DNA of 64,000 nt from the NCBI GenBank assembly GCA_036924085.1, contig JAVGWX010000012.1, positions 33,682,119 to 33,746,118 on the forward strand, given 5' to 3'. A program made the position numbers and the translations under genes. The stretch comes from Ariolimax columbianus. Taxonomy: Eukaryota; Mollusca; Gastropoda; Stylommatophora; Arionidae. Positions 41,749 through 54,004 of this stretch are shown here, piece after piece. Numbering within the stretch: position 1 is the first letter of the stretch; each line of letters begins with the position of its first letter. The notes under the pieces were generated by a model. It was given only the letters and a program-made list of their open reading frames with translations. It searched no databases and was not told the origin of the DNA.

Positions 41749-43322
41749 TCAAAATAAATGATGAAAAACAACATGTACGATATTCTCACTTTCAAATAAA
41801 CCACAGAACACCAAAATAAGTCTTAACGGCAAATATCTGCTGCCAAACGACAACCCAAACTACTTGGGAGTCACATTTGATCGGCGCATGACATGGAAAA
41901 GTCAGATCGAGAGAAACCGAATGAGAGCCAGACAAAGAATGGCAATCATGAGGAAAATTGCTGGCACAAGCTGGGGAGCAGATGAAAGAATACTCAAGAA
42001 ACTGTACACTGGAAGAGTGAGACCAGTTCTCGAGTATGGCATTGCGGCATGGACAACAGCAGCAAAGGCGAACATTGATAAAATTAGCGAACTTCAAAAC
42101 CAAGCCATGAGAGTTATAACAGGAGGCATGAAGTCAACGCCAATTGTAGAACTTGAAAAGATTACAAATCTGCAATCCATGACCGACAGAAGACACTGCA
42201 GAGCCCAACAGCAAGCATAGAAACTCAGAAGACTGACAGATCATCCAATACATCAGAGACTAAATAGATTTGGAAATGGGAAACTAAAGCAGAGAAACTT
42301 TGCAGAAATAGCCAAAGCAAAGATGAGTGAAGACCCTATGAACACCATAACAACACCAAAGCCCATCCCTACTGTACGCAAACCCACACGGAAGCAGCAT
42401 ATTATTCCGGAGGTGGTAGAAAATATACCAGGTATTGGAAACAAGAACAGCCAGACTGAAAAAGAAAGAAGAGACATAACCCTGAGGTACATAGCGGAAA
42501 ACTACCCAAGCATGGACTGGACCCGTGCAAACATCGACGGTTCTGTAACAAACACTACACAGAACGGAGGGGGAGGGGTATTCCTGAGCCTAATAAATGG
42601 TAGAAAAATAACACTATCAGTGGCAACTGGAAAATACTCAAGCAATTTCAGAGCGGAGGCAGAGGCACTGAAGGCTGCAGTAAAAGCAATGCTGACAGAT
42701 AGTGCTGTTTACAGATGCGCTGATCGTAGTTACAGCACTAAAAAGCCAGAAAAATACTGAACTTAATGATTTAAGAGCAGTGCTCTGTCAACTATGCCAG
42801 CAGCCTGCACCAAAAATAGTAGTTGTACAGTGGGTTCCATCCCACTGTAACATCCAAGGCAACGAGGAGGCAGACAGACTGGCAAAAGAAGGTGCAAGAC
42901 TACCACAACCAGATTCTAGTGTGACCTATGAAGAGTCCAAAAGGCTTTTTAGGGCCAGATACATGGCCAAATTGGAAACAGAACATACTGGCTACACAAA
43001 AAATGATGCCTATTACCAGTTGAACAGAAGAGAGCAGGTCGTGGTCTTCAGACTCCGCACAGGCCACAACAGACTGAGGTACCACCTATTCAATAACCTG
43101 AAGATAGGTGGCACTGACGAATGCACATGTGATACAGGGAGAATGACCACTGAACATCTGCTGCAAAACTGCACGACATACGAGGACCAGAGAAAGCACA
43201 TGTGGCCATCACCAGTGGCAATACTAGACAAGCTCAATCACAGTGTCGACAGCCTCAGGATGACAGCTGCTTTCTTCGAACAAATACAAGTTGACGTCTG
43301 ACAGCGTACGAAGAAGAAGAAG
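41749..43322 (+). mobile_element. RNase H-type LINE, 5'-truncated, in the AT-rich satellite
   Basis: It starts at TCAAAATAAATGATGAAAAA and ends in GAAGAAGAAGAAG. It is flanked by ATATTCTTGACA at 41737-41748 and 43323-43334; because the flank is itself repetitive, that duplication is suggestive rather than decisive. It covers the end of RT, thumb, RNase H and C-terminus, and is very similar to 37804-39673. Confidence 0.87.
41800..43301 (+). pseudogene. ORF2 C-terminal half of the RNase H-type LINE
   Basis: Segments: [60 protein letters not shown], then IDGSVTNTTQNGGGGVF (RNase H start with DGS), EAEALKAAVKAML, a frameshift, VVVQWVPSHCNIQGNEEADR (RNase H end), and a C-terminus with LRTGHNRLRYHLF, TDECTCDTG and EHLLQNC, ending at TGA before a GAA tail. 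One stop in the thumb and one frameshift inside RNase H disable it. Confidence 0.88.
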
Positions 43323-45880
43323 ATATTCTTGACAAAAACTGATGACAAACAAATGATCATCTTGCAAAAACTGATGACAAATGATCTTCTTGACAAAAAC
43401 TGATGACAAATTATATTTGTGACAAAAACTAATGACAAATTATATTCTTGACAAAAACTGGTGACAAATGATCTTCTTGCAAAAACTAATGACAAATTAT
43501 ATTCTTGACAAAAATTGGTGGAAAATTAACTTCTTACAAAAATTGATGACAAATTATCTTCTTGCAAAATCTGAAGTTCTTAATTTTCGTGTTGCCAGAA
43601 AAAGATGATGACAACGTTATCTACTAACAAAATATATTAACAGCTGATGACAAATTATGATTTTTTTTAAAAAGCTGATGACAAATTCTCTCTTTTTTTT
43701 AAATAGTGACAAACCATCTCCATGCAAAAACAAATGAAAAATTGTCTTCTTGTAAAATTGAAAATTCTCTTGTGAAAACAGATCACAAATTATCTTCTTG
43801 CTAAAAAATGATGATAAATTGTCTTTGTGCTAAAAATATTTTTTGCTAAAAATTCAGGAAAATTATTTTCTTTAAAAATTAGAATATTTTCTTTAAAAAT
43901 TAGAATATTTTCTTGCAAAAACAGACGACAAATTATATTCTTGCTAATTTTTATAAGAGAATAGGCTATCTAAATTTGTAGCATGTAGTTTTCTTGCAAA
44001 CCAATATATTAACTTGCAAAAAATTATGCTCATCTCATGCAAATAAATTAATAATAAATACTTCTAATGCAAAATACTTGACAGCAAATGATTTTTATAA
44101 AACTTCATAATAAACATATTGTCTAGCAACAACAAAAACTTAAATTTATGCATGTGACAAGTATTACTCGTATATTTTTGTTTTTAAACCACAACTAATA
44201 AGAAAGTGTCTTCCTGCGCAGATAGTAAATCAGATACTAACTAAATAATGATAGTAAAATATCTTTTTGCAAAATCCTATAACAAATTTTGTTCTTGTTT
44301 ATAATAGTTGGCAACTATGTTCTTACAAAAATGTGATGATAAAATTACCATTTTGCTAACAATTATAATAAATTATGTTCGTGCCCAAAAAATAATGCTG
44401 TTTTAGCAAAATTGTATGCTAAGTCATCATTCAACAACAACCTATCTTAAAATATCTTCTTGTAAAAAATTGACGCTAAATTATCTTTCAGCAAAATATA
44501 TTTTAGTTTAACAAAATATGATAAATCATCATTTTTTAAACAGTAAATTCATTTCCACCTTTTAGTTAAAGTTAATTACAAATTTGCTAAGGTGATTTTA
44601 TATTATCTAATTTTAACAACTTTTCATAAATCACCTATTTATAAAATAATTGTGAGAAACTAGTTTTGCATTAAAATTTAAGTGAACTTTTCAAAAACTT
44701 AAAGATAATTATTTTCTTGCAAAGAGCTATGCTATATTCTGTTTGTGTAGTGAATGTAAAATTGATAATGTTCTTGCCAAATAAGATTATTATTCTTCTT
44801 GCAAAATATAATAGCACATTATCTTCTTGCACAAACTCTTTAAAAATCTGCTAAATACTGTTCTTGCAAAAAGTTATACTAAATTATGTTCTTGCAAACA
44901 AATATTCTCAAGAATCTTCTCTGAGAACCTGAGATAAACTATTTTCTTGCAAAACTTTTGCAAAGTTTTATTACTGCAAAATATATACTAAATTATCAAT
45001 CTTTGAGGAAAAAAATAATGATAAATTTTTTTTTGTCAGTTCAATTTGTGAATATGAAGATGAGTAAAACTGATTTCTTGCACAGCAAATAAGTCAACTT
45101 TTTGCACACAAAAATTGTAAATGATCTTTTTTCAAAAATTATGTTGTATCATTTTGCTTGCACAAAGTAAGAAAAATGTATTCTGTTAAAAATGTTTGTC
45201 AAAATTGATATCTTGTAATATATAAGGGTCAGTTATCTTTCTGCTGGAATACTATCAATTTATAATTATACTATTTCTTATCACTACTAGATTGCCTGGA
45301 GGAATAATAAGACTGAAGAATAAAAACCACTTGTTCTTGCAGGGTGTACAGACAAGTTTTAAAATTCTTTTCCAGATAGGAAAAAGAACAAATCTTTTTA
45401 GGTTTTTAAGTCTTGTCCCCTTAGTCCAGCGAGTAGCATTTCATCCCATTGGTTCCCAGTTCCTTTTTTCATGCTAAGCTGATAGTAAAATATTTTATTG
45501 CTAAAACTGATGGCAAACTATTTTATTGCTAAAACTGATAATAGACTATTCAATTGCTAAAACTGATGATAAATTATTTTTTTGCAAAAACTGATGATAA
45601 ACTATTTTGTTGCTAAAACTGGTGGTAAGTTGTAATATTGCAACTGATGGTGAACTATGTTGCTGCAAAAACTGATGGTAAACTATTTTGTTGCTAAAAC
45701 TGGTGGTAAGCTATTTGATTGCAACTGATGGTGAACTGTGTTGCTGCAAAAACTGATGGTAAACTATTTTGTTGCTAAAACTGGTGGTAAGCTATTTGAT
45801 TGCAACTGACAGTAAACTATGTTGCTGCAAAAACTGATGGTAAACTGTTTTGTTGCAACAATCAAAATCAAAACTATGTT
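43323..45880. repeat. AT-rich degenerate satellite (TTCTTGCAAAAACTGATGAC type)
   Basis: Units of about 28 bp are clear at 43323-43560 (TTCTTGACAAAAACTGATGA, CAAATTATA) and at 45481-45870 (TTGCTAAAACTGATGGTAAA, CTATTTTG). In between the units drift but keep TTCTTGCAAAA and AAATTAT motifs. Some patches are too diverged to call. No gene is supported within it. Confidence 0.75.
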
Positions 45881-48215
45881 GCTCCATTTGCTGGAGCATA
45901 GGCCTAACACTGCATTTGGCTTACTCTAACCAGCTTTTGGGAAAACCTGATTTCAGTGATTTGGTGAAGCAGAAGTCCAACTCAACATTTGGCTTACCCT
46001 AACCAGCTTTTGGGAAAACATGGTTCCAGTCATTTGCAGTTGACATTTACACCAGTGATTTGTATATTTTTTTGCAAAAACTGATAGCAAACTATTTTGT
46101 TTCAAAGTGATGGTGAAATATTTTCCCACAGCCATCAACATGTGTGATTGTCACTCTAGAAGCATGGGGTCATCTATTACAGTTTGTTTCCTTCCAGGAA
46201 GACGTAAAAACTATTTATTTACTTTTGTAGAGGTTTCTGTGGAACTTTGTTGCCAGGGCCATACACAACCCTACTTAGTCATCTTTTATAACATAATTGT
46301 GTGGTGGTGCTATTCTTTCTTCCTCATGTAAGGTACCTCACAATCCATCTTCCTGACATGGATGGTAAAGTATTATCCTGGCCTCAACTGTACTGAAATG
46401 CTCATATAGATATTTCCTCCTTATTCGGCAGGATATAAACCAGAGCATTATCAATTGGCAAAAATCAAAGAATAGGAAAGCATAGTCTTCATTGAGCTTA
46501 CAAATGCATTTTGATCTCAGAAAATGATAAATAACACAGTATATATCACTTCTTATCGCATATGAATGCCAAATATTGATATATCAGTATCACTTGCAAA
46601 TACTTGTGAATTCCAAAAAATGCACAATATATATGTTGTACTGACACAATGGCAGACAAATATTAAAGACATATTGTCATCAATTTCTACTACAAACGTA
46701 CTGAACGAATTAAGATGAATCAATTGAGAGAAGAAGCGAGTGTGCGAAGGGGGGGGGGGGGGGTTGTCAATACATGACCATAGGCAAGTGGTTAATTGTA
46801 TGGGGTATGGTTGTAGATGAAAAAGTTGGTTAAGAGATAGCTTAATGAGAGAGACGTTGATTAACACAGTGCGCTTGCATAACATCTTTGAACGCAAGAC
46901 CTTTTATAACGAGCTCATCGTTGTCATAATTATAGACATCATATAATGAGAGGTCATCAACGTTAATCATAATGATATTATGCACAACAGAAAATCTGTT
47001 GAACTATTGCAGCTGACAGCAGCAATTTTTCCATGTACTTGTTGATGCATTAATGTAGTTTCTTTCTTATATTATTGCACTTGTTTGGAATGATGTTTCA
47101 ATCCATGTTGCCCTCATAAATACCTGAGTTGTTTCTGGAAAGTCTGTGTATGTAACAGAGATGAGAATATGGCCACTGATACACTGACAGTATATGTAAG
47201 AAGAGAAGGGACTAATAGTGTAGATCAAACAATATAAGGTAGAAGACTATGTGTCATATAGAGATTAATAGGCCCACTGCCACACTGAGACCATGTCATA
47301 AAAAGTGGTTGGCAGTTTGGATTAATCTCTCTTTGAAGCTCTTTGTATAGAATGTCATGACATGTAACATATTCTTTCTAGAATGTAGTTTCCTTTACAG
47401 CAGCCCTAAACAAATCTGGATTTATAGCATGACGACCCGGTTCACACACTGACATCTTCAAACTGTCTGTCTCTCCAAGCCATTGTGTCTTTTCATATGA
47501 GTGAAATAACCTAATTTTTTCATTGTGACTTTATTTATAAGTCAGTTTTTTTCTATACCGAGTTGTTGCAAAATTCTGTAGGATAGAGATGTAATAAGTC
47601 ATAGTCACACTGAAATCGTGTCATAAAACATAGCTAGAAGTTTTTTTAACCCTTCGAGTGAAGAAAGCTCTATGTCAATGATATAGATGAGAATTAGCAG
47701 ACATGCTAGAAAAGGTGGAAGCAAAATATGAACATAAGAATGAACAATCACCTTTGAAGAAAAGAAAACCCTTTTCAAGTCATAAGGAAAGTCGACCAAA
47801 TGATAGACAACTATCACTTCTTTGATTGAGCGGAGCACATAATCCTGTTCGGCATGAGAATGAGACATAACAGGTTAAAATTGACTCTTATCACCCATGT
47901 ATGTACTCTGTACAAGATGTACATACAAACATACGTACAAGCAACACAGACAGCAAAACATATCCTGTAAAACTGTTATATGTTTAGCCAGTTCGTACTG
48001 AGTACTGACCCACAAAACTTTTTGGAAACGTTCAAGAACTTCCAGCATTGTAAGCCATTATTGGAAGTTGAGGAGAGTGCATTGTCATTTGATGACTAAG
48101 TCAGCATATCTTTTGCCTGGAAATGTACTCTGCACAAGACGTACCGCTGACAATACTTAGAATGTCTTTGTTTACCAGTCTGTTTTTCCTAGTAACATTT
48201 ATGACCTTCTTCAAA
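45881..48215. other. long unassigned AT-rich stretch
   Basis: A direct repeat (TTGGCTTACYCTAACCAGCTTTTGGGAAAA, Y = C or T, given here only as a landmark) occurs near 45920 and 45985, a poly-G run at 46749-46763, and scattered short open frames. A weak relative of the 16770 repeat is near 46245. No gene or classified element is supported. Confidence 0.45.
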
Positions 48216-48218
48216 CAC

Positions 48219-48420
48219 TTAATTCACACGTCTCACAATCCGAAGGTGCTGGGTTTGATCGACCGTTACCCCGGGGAAGCAAACCCTTAGAAAATGCAGA
48301 AGGAATCAGACCCTTACATAAAATGCATGCTGAAGTCAGATGCACCGGGCCGACAGGCGAAAAATAAAAACCACAGTGTAATGCACACCGCCTTGGGGAA
48401 TAGAGAAATAAGGTGAACGC
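48219..48420 (+). mobile_element. family-1 tRNA-derived SINE with head deletion
   Basis: Plus strand: GGTGCTGGGTTTGATCGACC, CCCCGGGGAAGCAAACCCTT, ACAAAATGCATGC-like body, CCGCCTTGGGGAATAGAG tail. About 16 bp are missing right after box B relative to the copy at 33277. Confidence 0.75.
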
Positions 48421-48647
48421 ACCAACAAACAAAAAGATTTCATACGTCAAAATTCTGCTTTCGCATGAATTGGACCATGTTTGGCACTGGTAGCACAGAG
48501 TTGGCATAAAAAGCTAAAATATCTGAACTCACACTTATCGTTCTAGCTCCATTATTGGTATAAAAAAAATGAAGATGTGATGTGTATTTATTAAATACAT
48601 GTACTTCATGGGGAGCTAATAGGTTTTTATTTACACTCTCTTCAACT

Positions 48648-48815
48648 TAGTTTGGAATGCATTGCCAAGGGAAGTAGTAGAGGCAAGGACAATTAATGCA
48701 TTTAAGAATAGATTGGATGCGCATAGATTTAGAGCAATGAAATGTAAATGAATCGGGTTGTATACAGACTCTGTAGAGTCTTCTAAACCAGTGTAAAGAT
48801 GTCAAGCTAAGTTAT
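48648..48815 (+). mobile_element. CR1-type LINE, extreme 3' end
   Basis: TAGTTTGGAATGCATTGCCA to AACCAGTGTAAAGATGTCAA; it encodes the last ~30 residues of ORF2 and the 3' end, diverged. Confidence 0.82.
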
Positions 48816-48984
48816 AGATAGTCTTTTAGTTATTTTAGAGCAAGCACACCATACAAGAAATGTTGATGTCAGGACTAAACTTTTGGGCAGTGCTAAAAAG
48901 CACTTCTCCCTGAAAAAGACTGCAATCCTAGCAAATCACCTTATGATGAGGCTACCAGATCCATTCACAACCCTCCTTAGTAGG

Positions 48985-49330
48985 ATTAGTTAAATTAAAC
49001 CTTTCAGCTCCGTATGGAACACAGGTGCTCACCAAATACATGCCAAGTTCTCCTGTCCTGGACAATCTGTTCTAGCTCTGACCAATTATTTCCTGTTTCC
49101 ATTATGTTTGTAAAGAGCTTTCTTCTTAAAGTATATTCTAGTCTGTCTCTGCTTCTTTTGCCTTGAGAATTCAAGAACAGAGACTGTCTTGTAATGCTAT
49201 CAACTGGTTTCCTAAATGTATGTCCTATCCAATGTCAGTGCTTTCTTCTCAAGCCATGTTCCAGTAATATCTGTGTGGTTCTTTCCAGCAGTTCCACATT
49301 AGTAATCTTATCAAACCATTTCAATCTCTC
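48985..49330 (-). other. possible LINE C-terminal relic
   Basis: Minus-strand translation has Lys/Glu-rich pieces and WN/GLIRLL-like stretches typical of LINE C-termini, but no diagnostic knuckle. Weak call. Confidence 0.25.
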
Positions 49331-49341
49331 TATTTAACGCA

Positions 49342-49343
<2 letters not shown>

Positions 49344-49373
<30 letters not shown>
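49344..49373. repeat. poly-A tract
   Basis: About 30 A residues with no element recognised at its side. Confidence 0.9.
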
Positions 49374-49519
49374 ATTAAAGTAAATTTAACGCAGGCACCT
49401 GTTCTATAAGTCTGTACTGTTTTCATTGTTAAATTTGTTCTTCTAAATATTTAATAACCATTTAATAGAACCAGAGTTTACATTGAAGTTGAAGATACAT
49501 ATTTTTGTGTTCGATTAAA

Positions 49520-49772
49520 TTTCAGGTTTTTTTTTTGGTGTTCGCCTTATTACTATATTTCCCAAGATGGTGTGTGTTGCACTATGTTTTTATTTTACGC
49601 CTGTCGACTCAGTGCATCCGACTTCAGCATGCATTTTATGTAAGGGTCTGCATCCTCCTGCATTTTCTAAGGGTTTGCTTTCCCGGAGTAATGGCCGGTT
49701 TTGTGATGGAGATCGAACCCAGCACCTTTGGGTTGTGAGCCGTGTCACCAAACCACTAGAACACGCCGTCCC
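49520..49772 (-). mobile_element. family-1 tRNA-derived SINE
   Basis: Minus strand: tRNA-like head with CTAGTGGTTTGGTGACACGG and box B-like GGGTTCGATCTCC, body, and A-tail seen as TTTTTTTTTT at 49527-49537. Confidence 0.82.
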
Positions 49773-49939
49773 CCTTTCAATTTCCTATCAGGATGCAGTG
49801 GTTCTATTATTTCTTTACCAAAATCTTGAAATGACCAACTTTGCAATATTAGTATTTCAACATTTATAAATCTTCCCACCCATTCACATATGCAGATTGT
49901 AGCATCCATCACATTATTCCATGGTGATTTAGGCACTCA

Positions 49940-50075
49940 CTTCTTCTTCTTCATCCTGAAAAGGATGTTTTGTTTCGTTGTGTTGCAGTTTACATACAGA
50001 GAGGCTGTGATATCTGTACTTTTTAGCCTGACACATCCAGATTTTTGTTCAACAGCTGACAAAGTGATCAGTGAT
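49940..50075 (-). mobile_element. family-2 SINE-like element, 3' part, old
   Basis: CTTCTTCTTCATCCTGAAAA, then GCAGTTTACATACAGAGAGG, with TTTTTAGCCTGACACATCCA; family-2 order in reverse orientation, truncated where the RTE-type LINE begins. Confidence 0.5.
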
Positions 50076-50087
50076 TCTTATGCCTGG

Positions 50088-51883
50088 TAGTCAGGTCAGG
50101 TCAGGTCATCCCGTAACCGGTGGGGCACACATGAAGACATCCTCACAACTCCACGCCATCCCTCTCTGTCAGATGCCACTGCCTGTGACTTCTGGTCGGA
50201 GACTGGTCCATTCTTTTATGTTGTCCTCCCATCTCTTTTTGGGCCGGCCTCTTCGTCGTCTGCCATGCACCTTCCCGTGGAGGATTGTGTTTGCAAGACC
50301 ATTTGATCTCGATATGTGACCGTACCAAGTGAGTTTCCTTCTTTTGACAGTTGCCAAGAGATCTTCGAAAGGCCCTATTGCCGTTGTAATTCTATTTCGG
50401 ATTTCCTCGTTTGTAACTCGATCTTTGTACGTGACGTTTAAAAGTTTTCGGAAACATCTCATCTCCAAGGCCTGTATCCTGCGTTGAAGGTCAGCTGTAA
50501 CTGTCCATGTCTCACACGCATAGAGAAATATTGACAGGACCAGTGTACGCATTAATCTGATTTTCGTGCGTAGTGCTAACTGTTTATCTTGCCAGATTTT
50601 GTTAAGCCGTGCAAGCGCCGCTATTGTCTCTGCTATTCTGGCCAATACTTCACATTTTGATCCTTCATCACTGACAATCGACCCAAGATATTTAAAACGG
50701 TCAACTACTTCGAGTTCTTGACCGTTAGCTTTTATCCTGCTGTTGAAGCCCGTAGCGTTGTTTGTCATTAGTTTTGTCTTTCCAGCGTTTATCTCCATAC
50801 CGTAGTCAAGAGCTGTTTCATCGAGCCTTCTGACCCATTCCTGGAGTTCTGCTTCTGAACCCGCCAACCCGTCAATATCATCTGCAAAACAAAGGTTGGT
50901 AATCGTTCGGCCCCCTATCTTGACAGTACCAACGTGACCTCCAAGTGCCTCACTCATAATTCCTTCCAGGAATATATTGAAAAGAGTTGGAGAGAGTGTA
51001 CACCCCTGTCTCATACCTACTGATGTGCGAAACCAGTCTCCTCATCTCCCATTCACAAGAACTGCACTAGACGCCTTGTTATACAGGTGTTCAAGGACCG
51101 TTATAATATTTCCGTTGATATTATACATCCTCATGGTTGCCCAAAGCGCTTTATGCCATACCCTATCAAATGCCTTCTTAAAATCCACAAACACATGATA
51201 CAGTGTTTGCTGCTGTTCTAGATATTTCTCGCTTAGCAGCCTTAAATTAAATATCTGTTCTGTAGTACTTCTTCCCTGTCTGAACCCTGCTTGCTCCTCG
51301 GCAATAATGTTCTCTGCTTGGGGTTTCAATAGGTCTAGGATTAATTTAAGCATGACCTTGCTAGGGTGGCTAATGAGGCTTATTGTTCTGTAATTTTGGC
51401 ACAGCTTTAGGTTTCCAGACTTATGTAGCGGTATAACTATTGATTTTGTCCATAAGTCCGGCCAGTTTCCTATTGCCCATATTTTGTTACAGATGTGTGT
51501 CAGGCCTTCCACCACTACCTCTCCACCTGCTTGTAAGAGCTCTGCTGGTATATTGTCCACGCCGGCCGCCTTCCCTCTTCTCAATGTCTCCACCGCTGCA
51601 ATTACCTCTTCCTTCGTTATCAGTTGGGTATCCTCTATATTTGTTGGAGTTGGGGGGAATGTTTTCTCAGGTTTGTTTCGCCATTCATAGTTGTATAGCT
51701 CGGAACAGTACTCTGTCCATCTTGCCAGTACATCATTTCCCTCAATAAGACACTTGCCGTTTTTATCATGAATCATAAGGTTCCTGCTTTGTCTTGGTGT
51801 TACCAGTTCTTTTACCACCTTGTATGCTCCTTTAGCATTATTTCTATTTAGTCTCTCTTCGATGTTTGCTTGGTAGTACCTAT
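50088..51883 (-). mobile_element. RTE-type LINE, most complete copy
   Basis: Minus strand; it ends on the 3' side in a TGACC repeat tail (GGTCAGGTCAGGTCATC on plus). It carries the linker, the whole RT and the C-terminal tail in two frames. On its 5' side it is interrupted by a tRNA-derived SINE (51884-52188). The endonuclease is not seen. Confidence 0.87.
50169..51883 (-). pseudogene. RTE-type ORF2 (RT and C-terminus, two frames)
   Basis: Frame one (51883-51042): YYQANIEERLNRNNAKGAYK, KAAGVDNIPAELLQAGGEVV, NYRTISLISHPSKVMLKLIL, AEEQAGFRQGRSTTEQIFNL, VFVDFKKAFDRVWHKALW. A frame break occurs between NGR and VGMRQGC. Frame two (51014-50169): RQGCTLSPTLFNIFLEGIM, catalytic [83 protein letters not shown] and RGRPKKRWEDNIKEW. 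The FADD residues are kept, so apart from the frameshift this is a fairly recent copy. Confidence 0.88.
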
Positions 51884-52188
51884 AAAAAAAAAAAAAAAAT
51901 TTTAAATAAGGCAAAGGCCGCCGTACATCGTAGACGATGATGGCATAATTAATTTAGCTAGCGTTATTTTTAGCAAGGATTAACTGCACTACTTTTTATT
52001 CTCACTCTCTCGTCTCGAGCCGCCCGACCCTAGTGGCAAGTCATGGACAAGACGACTAGGGGGCGACTACGAGATGCAGGGAACTCTGCATCAAGAACCA
52101 GTGAAAAAGACGGCGGAGTCTGGAGTTGAACCCACACCACCTAATCACGAGGCCGACGGCTTAACCACTTCGCCATGGAATCCCCACC
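51884..52188 (-). mobile_element. tRNA-derived SINE inserted at the 5' side of the RTE-type LINE
   Basis: Minus strand: TGGCGAAGTGGTTAAGCCGT (box A), GTGGGTTCAACTCCAGACTC (box B), a ~230-bp body and a poly-T/A end at 51884-51905. Short direct repeats ACCTATAA flank it (about 51877-51885 and 52187-52194). Its body is unlike family 1. A true tRNA gene is unlikely because the acceptor stem does not close and a body follows. Confidence 0.75.
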
Positions 52189-52334
52189 TATAAGGCAGCA
52201 ACAAACTCCATTCACTTTACCTCATCTGCTGCTATCCTCCATATGATGACCAATCTCTGGTTCATATTCATTATATTGGTTTCAAAGCTGAAGAAGCAGC
52301 AGTGAATGAACTGGCAGCAGGTAGCAACTCATAG

Positions 52335-52575
52335 CTGTTTGCTTACATAAGAGTCAGTGATTCAGACCTGACCCTATTCCACTTCCAATTCTGGGCTCTA
52401 GAAAAAACTGCAATAGTGCAGTCTGACTAAGAGAATAGGGGTCATATTTGGAAGGCAAACCCGACACCAATAAAAGCCAGATGAAATCGGATGTGTCGGG
52501 TCAAAAGGCATAGATATCGCAGCCTTGCTGTAAACTACAACACATCTTTTTCAGAACAAACACCAAAGAAGAAGA
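52335..52575 (+). mobile_element. old family-2 SINE relic
   Basis: Plus strand: ATGAAATCGGATGTGTCGGG, CGCAGCCTTGCTGTAAACTA, ending in CAAACACCAAAGAAGAAGAA. It has the family-2 3' half; the head is degraded. Confidence 0.6.
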
Positions 52576-52984
52576 AAATTATGTTGGTTTCTATGTGTTA
52601 TCGCCAACTTCTCTTATTACGTTCTCTTTCACCTTCACTCTGGAGCCCATTCCATGACAGTTCTTGTGATAATGTCAAGGTCTCTCTTTTAGGACATGAC
52701 TGAACCAGTTCCAGTGTCGACCTGTATTGATGATTTGTATATCTACTTGGCTGCTTTAGGCAAACAATTCTTGACTGGGAATGGTGTTCAGCCATACAAT
52801 TTGATGAATATTCCCTTAACAGATTGTATGGTGAGATGTAAATTTTGTCATTTATTTTTCTGTCATTCTCTAGTACTCAGAACCATACATGACAATGCCA
52901 TAGTAATGTTTCTTTAACACCAGCTATCTATGTGTCTCTAAGACCTCTTCTCTAAGATTTACAGTCATAATACCTAGTATTAAC

Positions 52985-53225
52985 TAACTTAACGTAACAT
53001 CATTATACTGGTTTAGAATACTGCAAAGTCTGTATACAACCAGCTTCATCTACATTTCCTTGCTCTAAAAGCCATGCGATTCCAATATATTTTTTCATGT
53101 ATTAATTGTAATTGCCTCCACTACTTTATGTGGCAATGCATTCCAAGCATTCACCACTCTCTGGCTTAAAAAATATTTCCTAATATCTAATCTGGACCTT
53201 TCTTTAGTTAATTTGTAGCTATTTG
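52985..53225 (-). mobile_element. CR1-type LINE, 3' end (old copy)
   Basis: TTAACTTAACGTAACATCAT, TACTGGTTTAGAATACTGCA and the last coding part (GCAATGCATTCCAAGCATTC); truncated and diverged. Confidence 0.82.
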
Positions 53226-53954
53226 TGTTTTAGGTTCATATGTTGAGCAGGATAGAAGACATTCTTGTTTGTTTATTTTAAAAGTTTACCTTTATTTTGA
53301 CAGGAGTCTATTTGGTTATATCAGGACATATAAGCCGTTGTGTGGCCTTGTTGCGGTGGTCTAGTTCTTATAATAACTATGTATATGGTGTGGTTCAGTA
53401 CTTCTGTTAGTCTGCTCTGTGTTGCAGCTACTAGCCTGAACTTTTGCTTAGCTTGACTGTGCAATGATATTGAAAACTATTGTACAATCACATGAGAGCC
53501 AGCTTGTAAGGTGTGCCCAGAAATGAGCCACTAAAATACACATGCCAAAACACCAGGCATTATTGGTTGGTTTTCAAATGCGTTAATTCTCTGTCTAACT
53601 ATATATATATATCATGTATGGTATGGACTACTCATAACAGGTTTCAACAAGCCCCACCATGCTAAAAATATTTAAATTATTTAAGCATCCTGTCCATCGT
53701 ATGGTGCTTTATCCAAGCAGCGTTTTCTGTAATTATAACTGGCAAGCATGTTTTATTTATTTCTTTTTTAACATGCGAATGTAATGTTGTATATTTTTGT
53801 ATGTAAATGGTTTGGTGTTGTTTTGCATGTATGATTTAATACTATTTTAGTTTAGATTTGCAAACTGGCCATATGTGTGGGACAATAGATCCAGATTTTT
53901 AGATAAATGATATAAGCAGCCAAAATGACAGAGGATGGGAAAACAAGAGAGAGA

Positions 53955-54004
<50 letters not shown>

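Noticed and set aside
52100..52190. A true tRNA gene on the minus strand
   Set aside because: Boxes A and B are good but the acceptor stem does not close and a SINE body plus poly-T end follow. The same applies to the heads at 21962, 33500 and 56604.
52491..52917. Possible host exon (frames around 52600-52850)
   Set aside because: No recognised domain and no convincing acceptor/donor pair; part overlaps a family-2 relic.
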